Shown here piece by piece: positions 8,949 to 18,955 of a DNA stretch of 64,000 nucleotides. A program made the position numbers and the translations under genes. Source of the DNA: Garcia nutans (Eukaryota; Streptophyta; Magnoliopsida; Malpighiales; Euphorbiaceae); contig CANTUV010000037.1 in the NCBI GenBank assembly GCA_947685225.1, positions 31,639,001 through 31,703,000 on the forward strand. Reading direction: 5' to 3'. Positions within the stretch are counted from its first letter, which is position 1. Each line of letters opens with the position of its first letter. A model generated the notes under the pieces. That model did not search any database. It was not told where the DNA came from and worked only from the letters and a program-made list of their open reading frames with translations.

Positions 8949-11900
8949 TTAATTCAAAGTGATTCCATCAATCATTCCTAAATTGAGTTTTATGAAGTTA
9001 AGTCTATCTTCATTCAAGGGTTTTGTAAAGACATCAGCAAGTTGATTTTCTGTATCTATGAATTCTAAGGTTATATTCTGATTTTGTACATTTTCTCTTA
9101 AGAAATGATGTCTAATATCTATGTGTTTGGATCTAGAATGTTGGATAGGATTTTTAGATAAATTGATAGCACTAGTGTTGTCACATTTAATGGAAATATT
9201 GTTAAAAACCTTACCATAGTCAAGCAATTGTTGTTTCATCCATAATACTTGTGTGCAACAAAAACATGCTGCAACATATTCTGCTTCCGTTGTGGATAAA
9301 GCAACCGATGCTTGTTTCTTACTATGCCAAGAAACTAGACAATTACCAAGAAAGTGACATGCTCCTGTTGTGCTCTTCCTATCTAAGATACTACCAGCAT
9401 AATCTGCATCTGAAAATCCTATAATATGAAATGATGTATTCTTAGGATACCAAAGTCCTAAATGCATTGTACCACTCAAATATTTCAAGATTCTTTTAGT
9501 GGCATTCAAGTGTGATTCTTTAGGACAGGTTTGAAATCTAGCACATAGACATACACTATACATTATATCAGGCCTAGAAGCAGTTAAGTAAAGTAGTGAT
9601 CCGATGATACCTCGATATTTCTTCTCATCTACTGCTTTACCATTATCATCTTTACCTAATTTCAATGATGTGCTCATAGGAGTTTTGCTAGTTTTGCAGC
9701 CATCCATTCCAAATTTCTTGATGAGTTCTTTTGTATATTTGGATTGGTTGATGAAGATCCCATCTTTACATTGCTTGACTTGCAGTCCAAGGAAAAACTT
9801 GAGTTCACCCATCATGCTCATTTCAAATTCCCTAGTCATACAAGAAGCAAATTCTTTGCACAAGGCTTCATTAGTAGCTCCAAATATTATGTCATCCACA
9901 TAAATTTGTACAATCAAAATGTTGTGCTTATTCTTTTTAACAAAAAGAGTTGTGTCTACTTTTCCTTTTGAAAAACCATTTTCAAGCAAATATGCACTAA
10001 GTTTATCATACCAAGCTCTAGGTGCTTGCTTTAATCCATATAAAGCTTTGGTAAGTTTGAAAACATGATCAGGAAATTTGTAGTTTTCAAAACCAGGAGG
10101 TTGTTCAACATAAACTTCTTCATTTATGAGTCCATTTAGAAATGCACTTTTAACATCCATTTGATAAAGCTTAAAATTCATATGACATGCAAAAGCAAGT
10201 AATATTCTAATAGCTTCCAATCTAGCTACGGGGGCAAAGGTTTCATCATAGTCAATACCTTCTTCTTGATTATAACCTTTGGCTACCAATCTTGCTTTAT
10301 TTCTAATGATGTGACCATTTTCATCAAGCTTATTCCTATAAACCCATTTGCATCCTATTGTAGAATGATCTATAGGTCTAGGAGTAAGTTGCCAAACATT
10401 ATTTCTTTCAAATTGATTAAGTTCATCTTGCATTGCAGTTATCCAATTTTCATCATTTAAAGCTTCCTCAACATTTTTTGGTTCAATTTGAGAAACAAAA
10501 GCAAAATTAACATCAACGTGATTAATTTTAGATCTAGTAGTTACTCCCTTTGATGTTTCTCCAATGATGAGTTCCTTTGGATGATCTTTCTTGTATTGCC
10601 AATCCTTAGGTAGATCTTGAGACTCTTCTTCAAGTTGATTGATCTTTGGAACATCAATAGATTCAAGAGGTTCAAGAGTATCTGCAGGGTCATTGAAAGA
10701 AATACCTTTCTTTTGATCAAGTTTAGATGATTCATCAAATACAACATGCATTGATTCTTCTATAACTAGAGTTTTCATGTTAAATACCCTATATGCTTTG
10801 CTATATGATGAATATCCTAAGAATATGCCTTCATCTGATTTGGATGAGAATTTTCCAAGATTATCCTTGGTATTCAATATGAAGCATTTGCATCCAAATA
10901 CTCTAAAATATCCAATTCTGGGTATTCTTCCATTCCATAGCTCATAAGAAGTTTTATTAGTTAAATGCCTTTTATAAACACGATTTGCAATGTAACAAGC
11001 TGTATTAACGGCTTCCGCCCAAAAATAAGATGGTAAATCATATTCGTTGAGCATTGTTCTAGCCATTTCAATTAAAGTTCTATTTTTCCTTTCAACTACA
11101 CCATTTTGCTGTGGAGTTCTAGGAGCAGAAAAATTGTGTGAAATGCCAATTTCATTGCAAAAGATTTCAAAGTTTTCATTTTCAAATTCTTTGCCATGAT
11201 CACTTCTAATAGATGTGATCACATATCCTTTTTCATTTTGAACTCTTTTTGCAAAGGTTTTGAAGTAATTAAAGGCTTCATTCTTTTGAGCTAAGAAATT
11301 AACCCATGTGAATCTAGAGTAGTCATCAACAAGAACAAATGCATATAATTTGCCTCCTAAGCTTGTAACTCTATTTGGTCCAAACAAATCTAAATGAATG
11401 AGCTCTAAAGGTCTAGAGGTGCTTATAACACTCTTTGATTTAAATGAGCTTTTATGTTGCTTACCATGTTGACAAGGTTTACAAATTCTATCTTTTTCAT
11501 ATTTTATCTTAGGTAAGCCATCAACTAAGTTCTCATTACAAATATATTTCAATTGATCCATACCAGCATGTCCTAGTCTTCTATGCCATAACCATGCATC
11601 ATCATTAGTGGACATCAAACATGTATGATTTGAATGTATGCTGACATTATAAGTGTTGTTTGTTCTAGTGCCCTTAAATATGATAACATCATTTGAATTC
11701 GTGATCTTGCATTCCTTGGAATCAAACTTGACAGAGTATGCTTTATCACAAAGTTGACTAACACTTAGCAAGTTATGTTTCAAACCATCAACAAGCCATA
11801 CATCTTCAATTAAATCCTTACCAATGGAACCAATGGAGCCAACACCAAGAATTTTACCTTTAGCATTGTTTCCAAAAGTTACGTTACCTCCATGTTTATA

Positions 11901-12020
11901 GGTAATACTTGTAAAGAGCTTTGCATTTCCAGTCATATGCCTTGAGCATCCACTATCCACAAGCCATGTGCTTTCATTGGTAGTAGATTTTAGGCATACC
12001 TGCAAGACAATTTTGATCAT
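8949..12020 (-). CDS. pol: SIRE pol polyprotein: protease, integrase, RT, RNase H (1023 aa)
   Basis: This is one uninterrupted frame with Ty1/copia domain order. The aspartic protease active site is WLVDSGCSRHMTG (about residues 20-32). The integrase HHCC zinc region is WHRRLGHAG...CKPCQHGKQ (about 145-190), and the DD35E core shows LIHLDLFGP, IRSDHGKEF and VVERKNRT (about 208-315). RT begins near WVYRNKLDENG, with DETFAPVAR, AFLNG and the catalytic YVDD. RNase H follows with FSDADYAG, STTEAEY, CDNTSA and ends near DVFTKPL. Catalytic residues look intact. The ATG overlaps the gag stop as ATGA (12017-12020), so pol is in the -1 frame relative to gag and needs either a frameshift or reinitiation. 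Confidence 0.93.
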   Translation of the reverse strand: MIKIVLQVCLKSTTNESTWLVDSGCSRHMTGNAKLFTSITYKHGGNVTFGNNAKGKILGVGSIGSIGKDLIEDVWLVDGLKHNLLSVSQLCDKAYSVKFDSKECKITNSNDVIIFKGTRTNNTYNVSIHSNHTCLMSTNDDAWLWHRRLGHAGMDQLKYICNENLVDGLPKIKYEKDRICKPCQHGKQHKSSFKSKSVISTSRPLELIHLDLFGPNRVTSLGGKLYAFVLVDDYSRFTWVNFLAQKNEAFNYFKTFAKRVQNEKGYVITSIRSDHGKEFENENFEIFCNEIGISHNFSAPRTPQQNGVVERKNRTLIEMARTMLNEYDLPSYFWAEAVNTACYIANRVYKRHLTNKTSYELWNGRIPRIGYFRVFGCKCFILNTKDNLGKFSSKSDEGIFLGYSSYSKAYRVFNMKTLVIEESMHVVFDESSKLDQKKGISFNDPADTLEPLESIDVPKINQLEEESQDLPKDWQYKKDHPKELIIGETSKGVTTRSKINHVDVNFAFVSQIEPKNVEEALNDENWITAMQDELNQFERNNVWQLTPRPIDHSTIGCKWVYRNKLDENGHIIRNKARLVAKGYNQEEGIDYDETFAPVARLEAIRILLAFACHMNFKLYQMDVKSAFLNGLINEEVYVEQPPGFENYKFPDHVFKLTKALYGLKQAPRAWYDKLSAYLLENGFSKGKVDTTLFVKKNKHNILIVQIYVDDIIFGATNEALCKEFASCMTREFEMSMMGELKFFLGLQVKQCKDGIFINQSKYTKELIKKFGMDGCKTSKTPMSTSLKLGKDDNGKAVDEKKYRGIIGSLLYLTASRPDIMYSVCLCARFQTCPKESHLNATKRILKYLSGTMHLGLWYPKNTSFHIIGFSDADYAGSILDRKSTTGACHFLGNCLVSWHSKKQASVALSTTEAEYVAACFCCTQVLWMKQQLLDYGKVFNNISIKCDNTSAINLSKNPIQHSRSKHIDIRHHFLRENVQNQNITLEFIDTENQLADVFTKPLNEDRLNFIKLNLGMIDGITLN

Positions 12021-13858
12021 CTTCTTTTAGGTACCCACATATAGTTGGGTCCTTGATGGTTAGTAGAAAGAGTGCCTTCTAAATTGAGATGAGCTTTTCT
12101 TATATAACAATTGAAATTTTTGTGACCAAATTTCATGCAATATGTGCATTGCCATGGTATCCTATGCTTCTGCATTTTTCTTTTTGCATTATACATACAA
12201 CTACAAGTATGTGATTTCTTTTGTACAAGTTTAGTGAACAACAATGCATAATTATTTTTGGCTTTATTTCCTAGTGAACCATAAGAAGTTCTTTTAGATT
12301 TGGTGCAAGCATCTTTGATATGAACATCAGAAATTTTAGTTGTAGATGCTTTCACAAATGTTGGTTTGCAAGGTGCAATGTTGGTTGAGCCATTGAATCC
12401 TAATCCATATTTCAAGGAAGGTGATCTTTGATTATTAATTAATGTGTTCAATGCTTCCTTTCCTTTATGAAATCTGGAAATTGATTCTTTTAGTTCTTTT
12501 AGTTCATGCTTCAATGCCTCATTCTCTTTAATCACTTTTTCTAAGTCATGTGAGCTTTTATTTAATTCTCCTATTGTATTCATTAAGTGTTCATTTGAGG
12601 TTTTCAATTCTAAGGTAGAGTTCTTTAAGCATATAAAATCCTTTTCTAACTTAGAGTTTTTCTCTTTATAGAGCATCATTTTAGAGAAATATTTTTCTAT
12701 TTTAGAATTCATGTGCTCAATCAAGTCACTATCATCTATATCATTTATATCATCATGTGCTACAAGATCAAAAGATTGAGTACTTACCTCATTGGAGTCA
12801 TCTTCAATAGCCATGAGACAAAGATTTGCAATTCCTTCCTCTTCTTCTTCTTCACTTGAGGAAGAGTCATCCCATGTGGCTTTGAGAGACTTTTTCTTTT
12901 CTTTATCCCATTTCCTTTTGTTCTTTAATTTGTAGCAATCCGACTTGATGTGACCGGTTTTTCCACATTCATAGCATTTTACCTCATTTTTCTTTTCTTT
13001 ATCTTTGAAGGAGAATTTAGGAGGTGTACCTTTGTTTGCTTGTAATCTTTTCTTCCTTTTCCATTCGTTCATTCTTTTTGAGAACATTGCCATTTCATCT
13101 TCATCATCAGTACCTTCATTGCTTGAGCTCTCAACTTCTTTGATTGCTTTGAGTGCAATTGGTTTTCTCTTTTCTTTCTCACCTTGATCTTCTTCTTTTT
13201 CACTGTGCAGCTCAAAAGTGAGTAATTTACCAACTAGCTCGTCGGTTCTTAATGTGCTGAGATCATGAGCTTCTTCTATGGATGATACTTTGGATTCAAA
13301 GTTCTTTCTAGCTCTTAGTGCTCTCAAGATTTTACTGTTTACATCACCTTGATCATATACCTTGCCATACTTCTTTAGTTCATTGACAATTGCAAGTAAG
13401 CGATTGGTCATGTCGGTGACATTTTCATTTGGTTTCATCTTGAATAGCTCATACTCATGAACATGCATTTGTTTCTTGGTAAATCTTACCTGAGTTGTAC
13501 CTTCATGGTAGTTTTCAAGTGTTTTCCAAATGCAATGTGCACAAGTTAAATGTTGAACTCTTCCACCTTCTTCTCTTGAAATGGAGTTCATCAAGATGGA
13601 AGCAGCTCTATTATTCTTGAATCGATCTCTGATATTGCTAGTTGACCATTGAGCTTTGGGAAGTGGAACTTGAATACCGTCAACTTCATGAGTAGGAGAT
13701 TTCCACTCATTTTCCACGAAATCCCATAGTTCAATCCCTTCACTGTCTAGAAACAAATACATTTTGTGTTTCCAGTATGAATAATCCGTTCCATCAAAGT
13801 AGGGTCTAAGAATAGAGTTAAGATTTCCATGAGAGCTTGATGAAGAAGAAGTTGCCAT
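12017..13858 (-). CDS. gag: SIRE Gag (613 aa)
   Basis: Gag packages element RNA into virus-like particles. The start ATG lies 38 nt after the PBS. The N-terminal part has the copia Gag signature RPYFDGTDYSYWKHKM and ELWDFVENEW. A first CCHC zinc knuckle, CYECGKTGHIKSDC, is near residues 296-309. An acidic stretch and a probable coiled coil (about 395-470) follow. A second knuckle, CTYCMKFGHKNFNC, is near residues 566-580. The frame ends YMWVPKRR then TGA. The size and two knuckles fit SIRE-like Gag. No disruption is visible. Confidence 0.92.
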   Translation of the reverse strand: MATSSSSSSHGNLNSILRPYFDGTDYSYWKHKMYLFLDSEGIELWDFVENEWKSPTHEVDGIQVPLPKAQWSTSNIRDRFKNNRAASILMNSISREEGGRVQHLTCAHCIWKTLENYHEGTTQVRFTKKQMHVHEYELFKMKPNENVTDMTNRLLAIVNELKKYGKVYDQGDVNSKILRALRARKNFESKVSSIEEAHDLSTLRTDELVGKLLTFELHSEKEEDQGEKEKRKPIALKAIKEVESSSNEGTDDEDEMAMFSKRMNEWKRKKRLQANKGTPPKFSFKDKEKKNEVKCYECGKTGHIKSDCYKLKNKRKWDKEKKKSLKATWDDSSSSEEEEEEGIANLCLMAIEDDSNEVSTQSFDLVAHDDINDIDDSDLIEHMNSKIEKYFSKMMLYKEKNSKLEKDFICLKNSTLELKTSNEHLMNTIGELNKSSHDLEKVIKENEALKHELKELKESISRFHKGKEALNTLINNQRSPSLKYGLGFNGSTNIAPCKPTFVKASTTKISDVHIKDACTKSKRTSYGSLGNKAKNNYALLFTKLVQKKSHTCSCMYNAKRKMQKHRIPWQCTYCMKFGHKNFNCYIRKAHLNLEGTLSTNHQGPNYMWVPKRR

Positions 13859-13896
13859 TGTGGATCAGATTTCACAATTAAGTTTAAGAAATCTCA

Positions 13897-13910
13897 GGGC
13901 TCTGATACCA
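13897..13910 (-). promoter_or_regulatory. SIRE primer-binding site (initiator tRNA-Met)
   Basis: The minus strand TGGTATCAGAGCCC lies 2 nt after the 5' LTR and is complementary to the 3' end of plant initiator tRNA-Met. It primes minus-strand DNA synthesis. Confidence 0.92.
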
Positions 13911-13912
13911 AT

Positions 13913-15341
13913 TGTTGTCCCAAGATGGCAACCAAGAGGGGGGGTGAATTGGTTTTCTCAAGAAGTAATGACAATTTAAAAAACTCAACAAACAAGAAAT
14001 GCGGAATATAGAGTTGGTTGAGTAATTGAAGAAAGAAAGAACACACAAGATTTATAGTGGTTCGGATTTACTTCAATCCTACATCCACTTCCTTAACAAC
14101 TTGTTAAGGTTCCACTAATCTTTGAAGTTTTTACAAGCTCACTTCTAACTTTGGTGTTTTCACAAGTTCACACCTAACTTCACAAGTGTTTTTCTTAGGC
14201 TCACACTTACAACCCAAACAAGAGTTTTACAAGGCTCACTCTCACAACCTAACAAGAGTTTTACTAGGCTCACTCTCACAACCCAAGTGTTTCCCAAGCT
14301 TACACTCAAACTTATACAATGGTGTTTTCAATGCTAACACCTAACATTCATAACAATTCAAATACAAGTTTAAGTAAAAGAAAATTTGTTGCTTGGCTAT
14401 GAAAATCTTTTCTCAATGTTGTCTCTTTTTTGTTTTCTCATAGAAACTTTGTATTTATAGCCAATGTGGTCTTACTAGCCGTTATTGATGTTGAGAATAA
14501 AGTCTTGGCAGATTAGACCTCTTTACTTAAACTGTCCGAAGCACTTCGCGGTCGCCCTTCATACAAGGATGGTCGCGCTCATGCTTCAAGCGGTCGTCCT
14601 TTTAACCAGGGACGGTCGCTACTTTTAAAAAATCTTCAACGGTCGAATTTTAGTGCTCTGCAGCTGGAATCTTGCCCATGATGTGTTTGTCGGACCGTTT
14701 CTTGCCCATGCTGTGTTTGTCGGGACGGTCGCGCATCACAAAGTGCGGTCGCCCTTTTTTGAATACTGAAGTGGGATTACAACGGTCATGTCACGTGTCA
14801 TTTTCTGACAGGGCAAAAGAGATGTCCGCCTTAATTTGAATCTCGCGGTCGCCCGTGGTAGCATTTCGCGGTCGAACTCATATTCTCGCGTCGAACTTCT
14901 GGACGCACCTGAGGACGCGAACACTACTGTCTCTTTGAGCAATTTCTTTTTGAATTGTTGGGCGGTCGCGACTTTGAATGGGGCGGTCGCTATAGTGGTT
15001 AGCGAGGTCGAGTCATTCACCGTTCTTGTCACCGCGAATCTTACTGTGATTGTAATGATTTAAATTCCTTGAGTAGCGGTTGTGCACATATTTGGCCGGT
15101 CGCTATTCTGTAGGAGCGGTCGCGACTGAGGTCGAACTTCTGACCGCGAAACCTACTGTGACAAGGTTTCATTCTGTAATTACTTGGAGCGGTCGTATTA
15201 AGGTGAGGTGCGACCGCGATAAATGTTCTGTTCACCTTTAATTGAAATAACCTAATCCTGCAACAAGATTTCTCAAACACAAGTTAAATAGATCATCCAT
15301 TTGAGTTGTCAAAGATCAAAATTAAGATTATTTGTCTAACA
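13913..15341 (-). repeat. SIRE 5' LTR
   Basis: This 1429-bp LTR matches 5132-6560 with one difference found. On minus it carries the GCGGTCGC/GCGACCGC cluster, AACGGCTA, then 15 nt, then the TATA box GGCTATAAATAC (14451-14462). The presumed transcript start lies shortly after it. Confidence 0.93.
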
Positions 15342-15345
15342 GATA

Positions 15346-15523
15346 GTGTAACAGACCCAGTCTCTTGGACCATCACTCAACACATATGAGGAGATCCTCA
15401 ACCCGGCAAGACTGTTACAAATCATATATCTTATATTCAGAATTCTCATAGTGTAACAGACCCAGTCTCTTGGACCATCAACTCAACACATATGAGGAGA
15501 TCCTCAACCCGGCAAGACTGTTA
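15346..15523 (-). repeat. Duplicated block in solo LTR (about 106-bp units)
   Basis: A block with TGTAACAGACCCAGTCTCTTGG, then CATATGAGGAGATCCTCAACCC and GGCAAGACTGTTAC, occurs twice in tandem. The same doublet is at 44361-44542 in the related solo LTR. Confidence 0.75.
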
Positions 15524-17012
15524 CCTTTCATCATTTCTTAGGCATGCCACCCAAATCCAGAACTCTGAAACTGAATAACATATTAAACAAACAATTCATT
15601 TATTATATAGTTACCATTTCCATTCTCAAATTCTCATCACATTTAGGCAAACATGCCTTCTTTCTTTCAATATCATCATCATAGCCAATCACAATGGCAT
15701 TGTCTCATATCATGTCTTATTTGAATTATCATTTCAATTTCAATGTATATTATTCATGAAACACATAACCATTCACAATGCATAACATAACATTGTTCAA
15801 TCTCAACAATGCAATTAGGGCAAAGAACAATTGATATGATTCATATGAATAATACATTCTGGTTTTAGACTCCATTTTATCCTTATTTTGAAATATTGTA
15901 TAAAATAATCTACTTGATTAAAAATTCTAAACTTTTTACAGAATTTAGTTTTGTATCTTAAAATCATTCCTTTAAAATTTCAGATCAAACTGAACACAAA
16001 ATCTTGGTCAAATAGTTCACCTAACCAGACTGCCCCAATTGCCCTGCATCCTGGCAGCAGTTCTAAACTTTGTGAATTCCATAAATCAAATTCAATCAAC
16101 GTGGTTCCAAATTATTTTTCTCAAATACTAGACTCACTAAGCAACAACATATCCAAAATTCAATTGGATATGATTTTTCTACATTTTATTAAAAATCCCG
16201 AAATATAGCTGTCTCAGTTAAGGTACCTGCTGGAACAGTTCTACTAAAAATAATCTTTCTAAACTCATAACCATTCCAAAATCGAATCAACATATTTTTC
16301 AGTCATTCTAGACTCATAGAGGCACAACATATCAAAAATTCACTTCAAAAACATTTTTCTATAATTAATTAAAAATCATACAAGTCACAGCCTTTACTAA
16401 TTGTAAAACAGAAAAAGAATTTCACTAAACACAACTCATCTCATCATCAAACCAACAAACCCTAATTCCTTTCTCACACCACTTCAAAAGAATTGAAGAA
16501 TTTAAAGAAAAGATCTTACCTTAGATGAAGAAATCCACAAATCTTTAACCAAAACCCTTGCTTCCTTCTTCAAATTGCTTCAAACCTCAAGATCACCTCT
16601 CTTTCTCTCTTGGTTTTTGGAGAGCCGGCACCTCTTGAAAGAAAGAAGGAAAATGATGAAGACACAAAGTCAAATTTGCTTTTAATCTCCACCAAGTGAT
16701 CTTATCCAAGCAATTACCAAAATGCCCTCAATCATATAACTAACTTTTTGTCTCATATAAGCCCTTATATGTAATTGCACATTCCACAAAAATATCTTCT
16801 TGCATTGACTCTTCCTTTGACCCATTTATATGTTATATATATCATCATATACACAACATATACATTTGTCTCTAAACCCTAAATTTCTTCTCCAAAACAC
16901 ATACAAAAACATTCTCTTCCAATTTCTTATCAACTTATCATATATACATAATTCAAGTGCAACAACACTAACACCAAGACTACTAGAGCATAATTAGGGA
17001 TATTACAGTTAT

Positions 17013-17083
17013 TGCGACTTCTGCACTATTTAGGCTCGGGGCCTTAGAGAACACGGACCTAAGTCCGGAGAAAATGGACTCGC
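17013..17083 (-). repeat. Ogre 3' LTR, piece 3
   Basis: These 71 bp (TGCGACTTCTGCACTATTTAGG through GAAAATGGACTCGC) match 58330-58400 of the intact LTR. The piece sits between the solo LTR (right duplication 17008-17012) and the Athila element, and continues at 29707. Confidence 0.88.
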
Positions 17084-18955
17084 TGTTGCGCTTAAATTAA
17101 CACTATCACAAAGCGGCACAAGCAAGTATACGAGGCTATTGTAGTGATGGTGATCGCCCCAAGGTCGTTTCCCAAGGAAGGACTTGCATGCAATAGTTCG
17201 ATTAACATGAAATAATAAATTCGATTGTGTGATTGGATTGGTGAATCATAATTAACCTTAGAAATGAAAATGAGTGATGTTATGCAAGAGAAATTCAATT
17301 ATGGAAATGATGCCTAGGGTTGTAGGTCCATTTAATCAAATGTTCAATTATCCGATTATCCATTAATATAACCTTGAATCTTAATTTGTTTCTTAAGATT
17401 AATTAGCCAATTATCAATTCACTAGTTCTCACATTTATAAATTAACAACAACCAATTATTTTACATTAGTAAATTAATAAACCCTAGAACTTTTATTTCT
17501 AATTCATTCTTAGGGTAGTTAATTGCATAGTTTTGATATTAAACTTCTCCTCTCGGTCCGTCATTCAATATTAAGTAATCAATAGGTGGCCAATCTATCA
17601 ATTAACCTTTAATTTCAATGCAATCAACATATAACAAGGCATATCAATGGAATCATCAAATCAAATCATTTAATCAAATATACTACAACCCCAAGCATGA
17701 GTAAATTAGCTCATCATATTCTTTAAACAAATACTCACTTCAATATAAACCAAATCAAAATTATTCATTGCAGTATTAATATTCTTGATACAACAACAAC
17801 AAATAAGAAATGGATTAAAAGAAAGAGTTGGAAAAACCTCTTTTTGAAGATGCTAAAAATCGGACTCCTCGTCTCTTTCGTAGCTCCCTCTCGGTGTGTG
17901 ATGATGAACTTCCAGCTCTCTTGAACAAATGGCTCTCTTCTTGAAGGAGTGGATGATAGCTCTCTCAAGTTCTCAACTCTCCAATCAAGCCTCTTAAAAC
18001 CCTAATCCTCAAGAACTAGTAACTCACTTCAAGACCAACAATTGTCCTTGCTCTTGGTGTGTGAAAAGAAATGATGAATGAAGATGGTGAGAGTGTTGTC
18101 TTGCTCTCTCAAGCAAGAACCAAGGAAGAAGATGAAGAAGAAGATGAACTAAGATATCCCCCTCTTTGTAGAGAATGCCCACTAAAAATATTCAATAATT
18201 TTCTTTTTCCCTCCATTCTCTTCCACTTTGAATTTTTAAGACACCCATGATTGTTTGTCTCCCACTTTCCAATTTCTTTATATGTTTCTTCCATAATTTC
18301 CTCCCTCTTTTTACTCCTTTTTGTTCTTTTGTCACCCACTAAAACACAACAGCTCGCTCCTCGTGCAAGCCAGCTAAGGACCCAGGGTGACACGGCCAAG
18401 CCATATGGAGCTTGGCCGTGTCTGTTGTCTTTCTTTCTTGGGACGCGGCAAAGCTTCTAGCCGTGTCCCATTCTGTGTGCTTTGTTTCTTGTGAGACACG
18501 TCCAAAGACACGGCCATGTCATGTGACATGGGCAGTGTCTTGGCCGTGTCCTTTGGTGGTGTCCGTTTCTGCTTCTTTCTTTTCTTTCTTTGCTTTCTTT
18601 GCTCTTTTGTTCCTTTGGGGAGACACGGCCAGTGGCTTGGCCGTGTCTCATGGCCGTGTTCACTTCTGGACTTGTTTCCTTGAGGGACACGATCAAGCCA
18701 TGTTAATCCTGGCCGTGTCTCATGCTTGTCCTGGTTCTTCTTCTTTTGATGAGGGACACGGCCAAGCCTTGACAAGCTTGGCCGTGTCACTTGTTTTTCT
18801 TCAACAACTTCACCAATTTTTGATTAAATAGCTCCATCAAATGTACTTCAACCTAAATCAACAACTTCACACAAATTTAAGTACAATTTAACATGAAAAT
18901 TAACTTAAAATCAACAAAAACATCATAGAAAATATATACAAAATTGATCTAAACA
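17084..18955 (-). repeat. Athila 3' LTR
   Basis: This LTR is 1872 bp. It is highly similar to 27872-29701 apart from a net 42-bp indel inside the GACACGGCC hairpin cluster and a few substitutions. On minus, U3 begins at 18955, the hairpin cluster is at 18785-18388 and a TATA-like ACATATAAAG is near 18270-18285. Confidence 0.9.
18388..18785 (-). repeat. GACACGGCCA...TGGCCGTGTC hairpin cluster in Athila U3
   Basis: Repeated inverted pairs occur, such as GACACGGCCAAGC, 8 nt, GCTTGGCCGTGTC (13-bp perfect arms), and further pairs at 18627-18660 and 18757-18790. The cluster lies upstream of the TATA-like site on minus. The same motif recurs at 21896-22130, 29178-29535 and 49055-49740. Confidence 0.85.

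Larger units (their letters stand above)
5132..15341 (-). mobile_element. SIRE/Maximus-like Ty1/copia element, apparently intact and young
   Basis: The element is 10,210 bp and bounded by TGTTGTCCC at 5132 and TGTCTAACA at 15341, with perfect GATAG duplications (5127-5131, 15342-15346). It has two 1429-bp LTRs, a PBS for initiator tRNA-Met, gag, pol and an env-like ORF, all open, and a PPT. Ty1/copia order (integrase before RT) is clear in pol. The large gag with two zinc knuckles and the extra ORF after pol point to the SIRE/Maximus lineage. It lies inside an older solo LTR. Confidence 0.93.
4216..17007 (-). mobile_element. Chromovirus-type solo LTR carrying a SIRE insertion
   Basis: The minus strand starts TGTAATATCCC at 17007 and ends GGGGTGTTACA at 4216, flanked by perfect GTTAT duplications (4211-4215, 17008-17012). 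Removing the SIRE element leaves about 2.58 kb with no PBS, PPT or coding domain, so it is read as a solo LTR left by LTR-LTR recombination. Most of it matches the plus-strand solo LTR at 42574-45321, including the duplicated GTAACAGTCTTGCCGGGTTG block (15346-15523) and the AACTTCCGCTGTGTAA motif. The last 310 bp (4216-4524) do not match the end of that relative, so the U5 end is divergent or recombinant. Confidence 0.85.

Noticed and set aside
18374..18831. Open frames over 130 codons on both strands in Athila LTRs
   Set aside because: They are produced by the GACACGGCC hairpin repeats, giving repetitive Trp/Pro-rich or Gly-Arg-Val peptides on both strands; no domain.
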